From Methanosarcinaceae archaeon (GTDB taxonomy: Archaea > Halobacteriota > Methanosarcinia > Methanosarcinales > Methanosarcinaceae), in the NCBI GenBank assembly GCA_016926455.1, contig JAFGOO010000034.1, forward strand, positions 1 to 14,644: a DNA stretch of 14,644 nt. The letters run 5' to 3'. This document shows, piece by piece, positions 1-6,986 of this stretch; position 1 is the first letter of the stretch, and each line of letters opens with the position of its first letter. The notes beneath the pieces were generated by a model. The model saw only the letters and a program-made list of their open reading frames with translations, was not told the origin of the DNA and ran no database searches. The position numbers and the translations under genes are program-made.

Positions 1-272
1 CCACCAAACGTCTTTGCTATCAACTGGTGTCCTAAGCATATCCCAAGAATTGGCCGATCGATTCTTTTTACATATTCGGCGCATCTGCCTATCCTTTCCA
101 TCGTTGGGCCGCCACTTAAGATTAGACCGTCCGGTTCTTCACTTAGAATGTCTTCCACAGATGTCATATTGGATATAATCTTTGTATCCATGTCAAGGTC
201 GCGTACTGTTCGATGGATTAGGTGGCAGAATTGCCCATAATTATTAACAACTAAGATTTTCAACTCTCTCAT
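1..272 (-). CDS. guaAA: GMP synthase, glutamine amidotransferase subunit (5' part only)
   Basis: Only the first 90 codons are present; the gene runs off the left edge. The product is the glutaminase half of the archaeal two-subunit GMP synthase, which releases ammonia from glutamine for XMP to GMP conversion by the separate GuaAB subunit in the cytoplasm. Visible are the start [19 protein letters not shown], typical of this subunit, the segment LILSGGP, and the class I amidotransferase nucleophile motif GICLGHQ with its Cys near residue 78. The ATG at 270-272 follows an AAGGAT ribosome-binding site about six bases upstream. The catalytic His-Glu pair would lie beyond the window. Other class I amidotransferases share the Cys motif, but the N-terminal sequence favours GuaA. 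The reading is confident despite truncation. Confidence 0.9.
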   Translation of the reverse strand, partial: MRELKILVVNNYGQFCHLIHRTVRDLDMDTKIISNMTSVEDILSEEPDGLILSGGPTMERIGRCAEYVKRIDRPILGICLGHQLIAKTFG

Positions 273-325
273 TTTGTTTATCCTTATTTTGAGAAAACTT
301 AGGTATGCTTGCAATATAGAATGAT

Positions 326-342
326 GAATAAAATATATAAGA
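326..342 (-). promoter_or_regulatory. TATA box for guaAA
   Basis: Read on the minus strand the sequence is CTTATATATTTTATTC, a good archaeal TATA element. It lies about 60 bases upstream of the guaAA ATG, predicting transcription from about 305 and a 5' leader of about 35 bases. Identified by pattern only. Confidence 0.5.
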
Positions 343-1075
343 TTATTCTCGAAACTTAAATATCTCTTTTATTTTGTATGAATCATTAAGTACACCTTCG
401 TGCCGTATGCTGATATATTTGATTTTCTACAAATGACAGTTTTGTGTTCTAACATTTTCTGAGCCTCGTGAAACCACAAGATTATTAAAGTCCAACAACT
501 TATTAGCTTCTGTAATCATCGGTTTATGGTTACATTAGTGATTGAAAGTTAATGACGAGTTATTAAATTAAACACTCAGCCATAGTCTAATCACATCATA
601 CAAAAATAGTTGAAATCATCAATTAGTAATTTACATTATTCATAAAGCATTATTCGAATCAATATTAGATAACACAGATGAGCATATCCTAGAGTAACAC
701 TTGAAGTCCAATAGTGGCAAAAAACGGGTTGACTGTTCAGGTACATAGGATCGTAAAATCCTGAAATGTCGAAAGAGTTCCTGAAGGATACTAAGTGATA
801 GATTGCAAAAAAAAGAAATGTTATTTCACAAATGAGTTATACTTTATCTGATAATTTCAACGTGCAACTCGGCAGATATGCGGAAATGCTGATACAATTA
901 ATACTGAATGGCAGTATTTACTATGTGGAAAAAAAACAAATGCAGATGAAACACATCTAAATATATCTGTATTTAAGTAATGGCGTTCGAATTTACTCGG
1001 ACAGCCATCATAATGGTGTTTCCCACATATTTTGTAAATTACTTTGATTCTACTATTTTTGCATAGGATTGCCTA

Positions 1076-1090
1076 ACATGTTTATAGGCT
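1076..1090 (+). promoter_or_regulatory. Probable TATA box for dnaG
   Basis: The word GTTTATAGG about 50 bases before the dnaG ATG fits an archaeal TATA element and would start transcription near 1107. A Shine-Dalgarno GGAG at 1120-1123, seven bases before ATG 1131, supports the chosen dnaG start. Confidence 0.4.
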
Positions 1091-1130
1091 AATAAAAAAA
1101 TCATTTGATAGCAACTTATGGAGAATAATT

Positions 1131-2411
1131 ATGCAAGATACAGATACTACAAAGTATATCATCCATTCTAAAATAAATGCAGATGGGATTATTGAGCGAC
1201 CAGACATCGTTGGAGCCATTTTTGGACAGACTGAAGGTTTGCTTGGTACAGATCTTGATCTGCGTGACCTTCAAAAAACCGGAAGGATTGGTAGGATTGA
1301 GGTTATGGTCACTGCAAAGGGTGGAAAATCAAAAGGGAGTATTTTAATTCCATCCAGTCTTGACAGAATTGAGACCTCTATCTTGGCAGCATCGCTTGAA
1401 ACCATTGATAGAGTAGGTCCTTGTAGTGCTAGGATTGAAATAATGCAGATTGAGGATGTCCGCGCAACCAAACGAAAGCAAATTGTAGATAGGGCGAAGT
1501 TCATCCTTACCTCCATGTTTGATGTAAATATGCCAGAGTCGCAGGAAATTGCTGACGAGGTACGTGAATCGGTACGCATCGAAGAAATGATTTATTACGG
1601 GAAAAATAAGATTCCCTGTGGTCCAAATATGCTCGACTCAGATGCTATTATAGTTGTCGAAGGACGTGCTGATGTGCTGAACCTTTTGCGATATGGTATA
1701 AAGAACACAATTTGTGTTGGAGGTACAAACGTTCCATCCGAAGTTGCCGAGCTTACCAAAAAGAAAACAGTTACTGCTTTCACAGACGGTGACCGTGGAG
1801 GAGAACTTATAATAAAAGAACTTCTGCAGGTCGCAGATATTGATTTTATTGCTCGAGCACCAGATGGAAAAAGCGTTGAAGACTTGGTTCAAAGGGAGAT
1901 TGTGAGGGCTTTACGTCAGAAATTGCCTGTTGAACAGGTTATTGATCGGTACTCAGTAAGGGAATCAAAACCATCCAATATCGGCCGGATTTCAAGATTG
2001 CCAAAACGGAAAGAACAAAGAGCAGAACGTCAGATACCTGCAGTTGCAAAGATACAAAAGCGTTCTGTTAAGCAACGTGGAATAGTTGCTGTAGAGCCAG
2101 AAGTACCACCGACAACGTCTACCCAAAGTCAGAGATTCAAGCCTCACGTGGATGCATTAGTGGGAACGCTTGGTGCTCGCCTCTTAGATACAGATGATAA
2201 TATTGTAGGGGAAACCGATGTACGCGACCTTGTGAACACCCTGAAGGACTATTCCGGTGATGTGAAAAGTGTGGTCTTTGATGGTGTAATCACCCAGAGA
2301 ATACTTGATATTGCAGCAGATAAAGAGATTTCCAATCTTGTTGGTGTAAAGGTAGGTAACGTAACAAAAAGTCCTTCAGCAGTAAAAATACTGACTGCCA
2401 GTGGATTGTAA
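1131..2411 (+). CDS. dnaG: Archaeal DnaG-type primase (TOPRIM domain)
   Basis: This 426-residue protein is the archaeal homologue of bacterial primase. Archaeal members lack the bacterial zinc-binding domain. In studied archaea the protein is mainly found with the RNA-degrading exosome, where it aids poly(A) binding, and it can make short RNA primers in vitro. Seen here: an N-terminal archaeal-specific region opening [20 protein letters not shown], a central TOPRIM fold with [11 protein letters not shown] (Glu177) and FTDGDRGG (Asp219, Asp221), and a basic linker of about residues 275-325 rich in Lys and Arg. A C-terminal domain follows at about 335-426. All acidic TOPRIM metal-binding residues are intact. 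The start is backed by GGAG seven bases upstream. It is flanked by its own promoter and terminator and so appears monocistronic. Confidence 0.95.
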   Translation: MQDTDTTKYIIHSKINADGIIERPDIVGAIFGQTEGLLGTDLDLRDLQKTGRIGRIEVMVTAKGGKSKGSILIPSSLDRIETSILAASLETIDRVGPCSARIEIMQIEDVRATKRKQIVDRAKFILTSMFDVNMPESQEIADEVRESVRIEEMIYYGKNKIPCGPNMLDSDAIIVVEGRADVLNLLRYGIKNTICVGGTNVPSEVAELTKKKTVTAFTDGDRGGELIIKELLQVADIDFIARAPDGKSVEDLVQREIVRALRQKLPVEQVIDRYSVRESKPSNIGRISRLPKRKEQRAERQIPAVAKIQKRSVKQRGIVAVEPEVPPTTSTQSQRFKPHVDALVGTLGARLLDTDDNIVGETDVRDLVNTLKDYSGDVKSVVFDGVITQRILDIAADKEISNLVGVKVGNVTKSPSAVKILTASGL

Positions 2412-2423
2412 ATTTTTAATTCG

Positions 2424-2458
2424 GGAAATGTTTTCACACATTTCCAACATCTTTTTTT
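2424..2458 (+). terminator. Hairpin plus U-run terminator after dnaG
   Basis: A perfect 7-bp stem GGAAATG/CATTTCC with an eight-base loop (2424-2445) is followed six bases later by a run of seven T (2452-2458). It lies 13 bases after the dnaG stop codon. The U-run is the usual archaeal termination signal; the stem resembles a factor-independent terminator. Confidence 0.65.
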
Positions 2459-2631
2459 ATTTTGCGCAGAATATACACGATTATTCATAAACAAAATATA
2501 GACAAATATAATTAGTAGACGAAGGAAATCTATTTCCTCCAATAATGGTTTTATTTAAGACAAAAGACTGTACTTATTTGCAGTGAAATGATGCTGCGTG
2601 TGTATATTTATTATATGGGTAGGTTATTGTT

Positions 2632-2916
2632 ATGCACAAAGACGAATTAATACAGCTACACACTTTGATGGCTCAGATGAAGAAATATTTCGAATGCCAG
2701 GGAACTGATTATAATTTTGACGAATATCAATTGCTATCTATTAGTCCTGTACATATTCATCGGAGTAAAGCAGAACACAAACATGCAATCTTTGTTCTTG
2801 GAAATGAACTTGCATCCTTAATATCCGATGATGAGTACTCAGGTGTCGGAAGAACGTCTGCACGAATGCAAGAGCTTGCAGCTCGTGCTAATACGGAAAT
2901 TACTAACAGCAACTAG
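2632..2916 (+). CDS. UPF0058 family small archaeal protein
   Basis: This 94-residue soluble protein matches the archaeal UPF0058 family in length and sequence: a helical start MHKDELIQLHTLMAQMKKYF, then a histidine-rich centre HIHRSKAEHKHAIF (His41, His43, His49, His51), then a helical C-terminal half with the segment EYSGVGRTSARMQELA. The family is uncharacterised. The clustered histidines suggest metal binding, which is inference. The ATG has only a weak ribosome-binding site. An AT-rich TATA-like word near 2601-2610 would put the transcription start close to the ATG, so the message may be leaderless or nearly so. The gene sits alone between the dnaG terminator and the convergent acetyltransferase gene, whose stop lies 12 bases away. 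Confidence 0.85.
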   Translation: MHKDELIQLHTLMAQMKKYFECQGTDYNFDEYQLLSISPVHIHRSKAEHKHAIFVLGNELASLISDDEYSGVGRTSARMQELAARANTEITNSN

Positions 2917-2928
2917 ATATCAGTGCCA

Positions 2929-3429
2929 TTACACAGGTTCGTGTCGTATAGGCACGACCTCTTCTTTTATTTTCAAAGCGTTTAAAAGAAAGGGCTGGTG
3001 GAGCCGCATTTTCATAATTATTCCATCTTCGCCATCACTATAGTATCCTTCTTCGATCCAGCAGGGCACAAACCCAAGGCGACGATATAGTTTTTGTGCG
3101 CCTTTGTTGCTTGCCCGCACCTCAAGGCTAACGTACTGGAATGCGTTTTCATATAATACATCAAATATAGCATAAAGCAGTTGGGTTCCGATCCCACAGT
3201 TTTTATATTCACTATTTACAGCAATTGAAAATATACGTCCTTCCATTTCGGTCAGTTGATAACCTACTACATAACCAACAACTGATCCCCCGGCTTGGGC
3301 CACAAGGAAATAATCTCTATTCGTTTCATAAAAATTGATGTATAGGAATGGATTGTGTTCACTAAAAGCTTCCATTTCAATAAGTAGAACATCCTGAAAA
3401 TCATCAGGTTCAAATTGTCGTATAATCAT
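2929..3429 (-). CDS. RimI-type GNAT N-acetyltransferase
   Basis: This 166-residue protein is a GNAT-fold acetyltransferase, probably the archaeal RimI/Ard1-like enzyme that transfers acetyl from acetyl-CoA to protein N-termini. Visible are the N-terminal strand MIIRQFEPDDFQDVLLIE, the acetyl-CoA pyrophosphate-binding motif KNCGIGT (residues 76-82), and the signature SLEVRASNKGAQKLYRRLGF (101-120) followed by YYSDGEDGIIMKM, typical of RimI proteins. The last 20 or so residues are an extra tail. It lies downstream of the cytochrome b gene on the same strand, but a U-rich stretch between them suggests separate transcription. Its true substrate cannot be read from sequence. Confidence 0.88.
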   Translation of the reverse strand: MIIRQFEPDDFQDVLLIEMEAFSEHNPFLYINFYETNRDYFLVAQAGGSVVGYVVGYQLTEMEGRIFSIAVNSEYKNCGIGTQLLYAIFDVLYENAFQYVSLEVRASNKGAQKLYRRLGFVPCWIEEGYYSDGEDGIIMKMRLHQPFLLNALKIKEEVVPIRHEPV

Positions 3430-3466
3430 AACATCTTATAAAACACTAATGTTAAAAAAGAATATT

Positions 3467-3485
3467 GAAAAATAAAAAAGAAAAA
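3467..3485 (-). terminator. U-rich terminator after the cytochrome b operon
   Basis: On the minus strand, 13 bases after the cytochrome b stop codon, the sequence is almost only T: runs of five, six and five T broken by single C or A. No strong stem precedes it. Such U-tracts terminate archaeal transcription. Confidence 0.5.
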
Positions 3486-3497
3486 CAGGAGAAAGGT

Positions 3498-4193
3498 TTA
3501 ATCTTCGTGCTCGAACAACCTTCCTTCTTCCTTTCTTTTTTCATACCACATTGGAAATTCTTCCTCTGCCCTTTCGGGTGAAATCTGACCCGTGAACATC
3601 GTCCAGTTTGCAGGGAAGAAACTTGGACTTAAGTGTACGTTATACAAGTGCAGCATCAATGCGAAGCCTGCCAGTATGGCATCCATTGTATGGACTGTGA
3701 ACAATGCTGGTAGGTAATCTGCAGGTGCAATATAGGCCACAAAGAACGACGGGAACCACATGAAAAAGCCCGTCACGATTAGAATCGGGAAGAATATAAT
3801 AGTTCCCCAGTAGTCGATTTTCTCGCGGTATGCGTATTTCCTATATTTTGCCTTATCTGTCATGCCGATAATGTAAAATGTGTCTAGGAAAGGATGTACA
3901 ATATCGCTGGGGCGTGGGAACATCTCTCTTGACTTCCACCATGTACGGTCACTAATATAGTACAGGAAGTGATATATCATTAAACATAAAATCGCACCGC
4001 CTGCAAACCTGTGAATTGCAGTTGTAGCGCTGTACCCGCCAATGGGCATTGCAAGGTATCCCAGATCGTCAGGGAACTTAATCACAAGTCCCGTGGCAAA
4101 TAAGACCAAGCATGTTACAGCGAGTATTGAATGTTGTATTCTCTGATTCAGATTGAATCGTTCCATATTAGGTTCTGATTTTGCTTTGGCCAT
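3498..4193 (-). CDS. Membrane cytochrome b, formate dehydrogenase gamma / FdnI class
   Basis: This 231-residue protein has four predicted transmembrane helices at about 22-39, 60-80, 130-150 and 166-186. Positively charged loops (residues 81-125 and the C-tail) place both ends in the cytoplasm. His21 (helix 1), His61 and His75 (helix 2) and His168 with His182 (helix 4, 14 apart) reproduce the heme-ligand spacing of E. coli FdnI, so two b hemes are likely. The tail GQISPERAEEEFPMWYEKRK also matches that class. Such subunits pass electrons between a catalytic partner and a membrane quinone; in Methanosarcinales the carrier would be methanophenazine (inference). No dehydrogenase, hydrogenase or cytochrome c gene lies nearby. 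The start follows the 97-residue gene by two bases, with GGTGGTGA at 4200-4207 as a strong ribosome-binding site. VhtC-like hydrogenase cytochrome b is an alternative class. Confidence 0.85.
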   Translation of the reverse strand: MAKAKSEPNMERFNLNQRIQHSILAVTCLVLFATGLVIKFPDDLGYLAMPIGGYSATTAIHRFAGGAILCLMIYHFLYYISDRTWWKSREMFPRPSDIVHPFLDTFYIIGMTDKAKYRKYAYREKIDYWGTIIFFPILIVTGFFMWFPSFFVAYIAPADYLPALFTVHTMDAILAGFALMLHLYNVHLSPSFFPANWTMFTGQISPERAEEEFPMWYEKRKEEGRLFEHED

Positions 4194-4195
4194 TG

Positions 4196-4489
4196 TTATT
4201 CACCACCCGACATTATAGATTTTAAACTCATAAGCAGATGGTGGGTGACCAGGACTGCAAAGAACGGAACACCAAGGTCAAGCACATACATAATCACATG
4301 AGCAATAGTTTCTGCAATATGTCCACCATGGCTTAATTCGACCTCCTGTGAGGACATTCCTGGATAGACATCATGATATGGTGTATTCACACCGAAATGC
4401 ATGTAGATGGCGTAAATACTCACAAGTGTAATTACAAGGGATACAATCCACAATGTAAGTGAAAGAATATCTTTTTGTGTCTGATTCAT
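4196..4489 (-). CDS. Two-helix membrane protein co-transcribed with cytochrome b
   Basis: I do not recognise the family. The 97-residue product has two hydrophobic helices at about 8-30 and 60-87. They are joined by an outward or inward loop containing YHDVYPGMSS and SHGGH. Seven histidines are present (31, 39, 54, 57, 64, 83, 84), high for its size; His64 and His83 sit within the second helix and could ligate heme or metal, though this is inference. It is the first gene of the operon, and its stop codon lies two bases before the cytochrome b ATG. It is therefore probably a small accessory or assembly subunit of the same complex. The ribosome-binding site of this gene is weak (AAGGCACGG). No signal peptide cleavage site is evident. 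Confidence 0.75.
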   Translation of the reverse strand: MNQTQKDILSLTLWIVSLVITLVSIYAIYMHFGVNTPYHDVYPGMSSQEVELSHGGHIAETIAHVIMYVLDLGVPFFAVLVTHHLLMSLKSIMSGGE

Positions 4490-4610
4490 ATTACCGTGCC
4501 TTCTGATAATTAGAATAATTATTTTCTATAATTGGAATCTCAAGTGTAAGCATTTATTAGAAAACCATCATCCAAGATATATACGTTTCGCAATGGCATT
4601 ATTTTGGCTT

Positions 4611-4626
4611 TATTTATATATTTTCG
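4611..4626 (-). promoter_or_regulatory. BRE/TATA promoter of the cytochrome b operon
   Basis: Read on the minus strand the sequence is CGAAAATATATAAATA, a purine-rich BRE joined to a near-ideal archaeal TATA box. Transcription would begin near 4590, leaving a leader of about 100 bases before the 97-residue gene. A second weaker TATA-like word lies at 4574-4583 on the same strand. Confidence 0.6.
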
Positions 4627-4712
4627 ATGCAACACCACTTTTATATAGATCGGTTTAACCCAAATTACAAAGGCCTTCAAATTTCACGGATTCCCGCAGA
4701 AAAATTGATAAA

Positions 4713-4722
4713 CTTTATATAA
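4713..4722 (+). promoter_or_regulatory. TATA box of the 88-residue membrane protein gene
   Basis: CTTTATATAA lies about 33-42 bases before ATG 4755, giving a predicted start near 4743. The Shine-Dalgarno GGAG at 4745-4748 lies just before the ATG. A further TATA-like word at 4638-4646 could serve an upstream start. Confidence 0.5.
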
Positions 4723-4754
4723 CTCATCTTCATTTACTACATCAGGAGATATAA

Positions 4755-5021
4755 ATGAGTCATAAAATAAGTTTCACTACATGGTTAATTTCCGCAGCAA
4801 TTCAGGTGCCGGTGTGGATAACCGGACTGTGGTGGTCAATTTACTTCATACCAAACCTTCTGTTTGGCACGAGTTATCATCCAGGTCATGATATCGTAAC
4901 AAAATATGGTGGTACATTAGTTATTATTATGTTACTATACGGTGTTGCATTGTTCTCATATGGTTTCATGGCACATTCATTTGGTTGGCCTAAACCCTTC
5001 TTCAAGGATAACGAATACTAA
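4755..5021 (+). CDS. Small two-helix membrane protein divergent from cytochrome b operon
   Basis: This 88-residue product has two predicted transmembrane helices at about 9-32 and 52-74. The first is rich in Trp (positions 10, 21, 26, 27). A short loop SYHPGHDIVTKYGG lies between them, and the tail HSFGWPKPFFKDNEY is probably cytoplasmic or membrane-surface. I do not recognise the family. Layout and length resemble the 97-residue protein across the intergenic region, including a YH-containing loop followed by a glycine pair before helix 2, but no clear homology can be claimed by eye. The start is supported by GGAG six bases upstream and a TATA box. Its position next to a cytochrome b operon suggests a role in the same electron-transfer system, which is inference. 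Confidence 0.75.
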   Translation: MSHKISFTTWLISAAIQVPVWITGLWWSIYFIPNLLFGTSYHPGHDIVTKYGGTLVIIMLLYGVALFSYGFMAHSFGWPKPFFKDNEY

Positions 5022-5032
5022 GATTATCGTTA

Positions 5033-5061
5033 TATTTTTACTAAATCTATTTTATTTTCTT
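5033..5061 (+). terminator. U-rich terminator of the 88-residue gene
   Basis: Starting 12 bases after the stop codon, the plus strand has three T-rich blocks (ATTTTTA, CTATTTTA, TTTTCTTAA), the last two overlapping the 3' end of the convergent arcS gene. No stem is evident; this is a likely archaeal U-tract terminator. Confidence 0.4.
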
Positions 5062-6891
5062 AACGTGTCTTAGGTCAACAGCTATTCCACGTGTTGAATC
5101 CTGCATTTCTTTTCCACCCATCAGTGCACGCCCTACGCAAAAGGCTTTACTGCCTGATACAATAACCTCATCATTTGGACGAATATGTGGGTTAGCTTCA
5201 ACAACACCTGGTGCAAGGATTGATCCCTTTGGCAAAAAATCGTCAATTTTCACAATGTAATTACTGTGAATTCGCAGTAATTCTGCTCCTGCTATTGTCA
5301 GTGCAAGTGCACCGTACTGCGGCACAAGTGTAGCAACCTGCTTTTTGTCTATAAATACTTGATATTTAGGATATATCGCCTTGATGACCGAATTATCAGG
5401 TAACAGTATCCCTCCTGCACCGCTTCCAAATTGGTAGTCTGCAATTGCGCGCATTAATTCCTTTTTTATGAAATCCGATGTACGTGTACGTCTGGTACAC
5501 AGTCCTTCGATTGTATTTCTTAATTCAAACAGTGATTCATGAGATATCACATTACCACAACTTGTATAAATTATCCCAATACCCAGCCTTTCAGCTACCG
5601 ATTCACAGATTTCCCGGTACGTGCCTTCAACATGAGCAACAATTGATGAATATCTGTGCTTTGAAAGGTACCTGAAAAGACGATCAGTTACCCATTTTTT
5701 TTCCTCTGCGTCCCAGTAGCCAGTTACAGCAATATCATAATGTGCCGCAGGATAGGTAAGCTCCAGTTCTCTTGGGACGATGCCGAGTGGAGATGTAATG
5801 ATAACCTCATGTACGAACACGCGGTTCTTTCCAAGTGCCCAGATAAATCTCTGATGTGAGTTTGAGGTGGAATACGGTTTTTTTGCAGAGCAGGGCAAAA
5901 GGAGCAATATATCCACATCAGGAGGGTTGTATCTTTCTAAAACCCGCTCAGCAAAGCGCACCACTTCTACACGTGTGAGTGATTCACAGGTGTTTGCAAT
6001 TAGCTTTCCTGAGCGAAAGATTGGGGCGTGCTTTTCCATATAATTATATTCGAAATCCGAAAGTCTCAAAAGTGCGGTTAGCCAAGGTCGTGTTCTGCAT
6101 TGTCCTTCTACGTACTCACGTAGCGTACCAGCACGTACCCTCTCCCGCACAAGTGCCAGTTCGGCAATAAGCACATTCCGGTTGTGTCTTACTAAAATTT
6201 CTGCACGCTCTTCTCTTCCCATTTTCCTGATTTCTTGGATGTTCACAGATGCGCATACCTGACATCTACATGGGAGTTCCGAGAGTGAGTCCAGATAGAA
6301 CCTGCCCGAAGAAGTAAGATATATGTCATTGTATGCGGCAATCACAGTTCTTGAATCGTCTACCACATCGACTCCCAGATACACGAGCATTGCCAGATTC
6401 TCAGGCAGGCAGATGCCAGGAGTATAAAACGCAGTGTCTTCGAGAATATTGCTCTTTAGTTCAAAAAATGTGTTCAAAAAATCTCTCGCATTGTTCTCAA
6501 AGCATCCTGCGCCTTCCATTACGTAAAGATCGCTTTTTCTGGGTTGCTGCCCTGACCGCAATGTGGTTCCAATGGCTCCACTGTCTATAAAATCAAGAGC
6601 ATTTGTAGCTTTTAGAGCTACTTCATCAGGCACAGAAGGTGGGAACGACTGATGTGGGTGGATGATGAGCGTATCTTCGCCAACCAGATCGCGAATCTCC
6701 TTCAAGCATTCTTCTGCGGCTTTTTTTGAACCCAGTTTCCATAAAGAGCCTGCGTCTATTATGGACATTTTTTCTAGGTTTCCTAGTGTTCCTGTATCTA
6801 TAATATATGGCGTCTGGATGGGTGTGTCAAGTAGAAGCTTTCCAATCCTAGCGGCACCATCCCGGTGTTGTACCTCAAAATATCTTGTCAT
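5047..6891 (-). CDS. arcS: Archaeosine synthase (TgtA2/ArcS)
   Basis: The 614-residue protein belongs to the archaeal TGT paralogue family that converts preQ0 at position 15 of tRNA to archaeosine, strengthening the tRNA elbow. In order: a TGT-like catalytic-fold region (about 1-270) with the zinc site CRCQVC (Cys208, 210, 213) and His236 at the normal 22-residue distance; a family-specific domain with the diagnostic motif PC-x3-KPY-x2-S-x2-H at 333-346, fully conserved; and a C-terminal PUA RNA-binding domain from about 537 to 614. The specific motif separates it from the base-exchange enzyme TgtA, which is not in the window. In many archaea a radical SAM partner (RaSEA) is needed; none identifiable as such is adjacent. 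The ATG 6889-6891 is the first in frame. It is divergent from the glcD-like gene, with 95 bases between the start codons, and its 3' end faces the 88-residue gene. Confidence 0.93.
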   Translation of the reverse strand: MTRYFEVQHRDGAARIGKLLLDTPIQTPYIIDTGTLGNLEKMSIIDAGSLWKLGSKKAAEECLKEIRDLVGEDTLIIHPHQSFPPSVPDEVALKATNALDFIDSGAIGTTLRSGQQPRKSDLYVMEGAGCFENNARDFLNTFFELKSNILEDTAFYTPGICLPENLAMLVYLGVDVVDDSRTVIAAYNDIYLTSSGRFYLDSLSELPCRCQVCASVNIQEIRKMGREERAEILVRHNRNVLIAELALVRERVRAGTLREYVEGQCRTRPWLTALLRLSDFEYNYMEKHAPIFRSGKLIANTCESLTRVEVVRFAERVLERYNPPDVDILLLLPCSAKKPYSTSNSHQRFIWALGKNRVFVHEVIITSPLGIVPRELELTYPAAHYDIAVTGYWDAEEKKWVTDRLFRYLSKHRYSSIVAHVEGTYREICESVAERLGIGIIYTSCGNVISHESLFELRNTIEGLCTRRTRTSDFIKKELMRAIADYQFGSGAGGILLPDNSVIKAIYPKYQVFIDKKQVATLVPQYGALALTIAGAELLRIHSNYIVKIDDFLPKGSILAPGVVEANPHIRPNDEVIVSGSKAFCVGRALMGGKEMQDSTRGIAVDLRHVKKIK

Positions 6892-6986
6892 TGATGGTAA
6901 ATACGCATATGTAGATGTAAATGTTTGGCTAATGCCACCGAAAGTATTAAGAAACCTTTAACACTTCAAAACATTTGAGATGCATT
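6892..6986. promoter_or_regulatory. Shared divergent promoter region arcS / glcD-like
   Basis: These 95 bases must hold both promoters. The word AAAGTATTAAG (about 6940-6950) is the best TATA-like candidate for the plus-strand gene, and its complement could serve the minus strand. Neither is strong, so the assignments are tentative. Confidence 0.35.

Larger units (their letters stand above)
273..1130. other. AT-rich gene-free interval between guaAA and dnaG
   Basis: This 858-bp stretch separates divergent guaAA and dnaG. I find no open frame with both a plausible ribosome-binding site and coding character. The longest ATG frames seen are about 42 residues (832-960) and 28 residues (980-1066), neither with a Shine-Dalgarno sequence. 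No tRNA is visible. Promoter elements occupy the two ends. Around 747-789 there is a small cluster of related words, AGGAT, ATCCT and TTCCTGAAGGA, able to form alternative short hairpins. The remainder shows no clear structure and could be degraded coding sequence or long untranslated regions. Confidence 0.6.

Noticed and set aside
653..660. TTCGAATC resembling a tRNA T-loop
   Set aside because: No acceptor, D or anticodon stems can be found around it.
847..893. C/D box guide RNA from CTGATAA to a later CTGA
   Set aside because: The C box is a poor match to RTGATGA and no terminal stem flanks the boxes.
832..960. A 42-residue ATG frame in the gap upstream of dnaG
   Set aside because: No Shine-Dalgarno sequence or nearby TATA, ordinary low-complexity AT-rich composition, no recognisable motif.
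980..1066. A 28-residue frame beginning MAFEFTRTAIIMVF
   Set aside because: Short, no ribosome-binding site and no recognisable family; probably chance.
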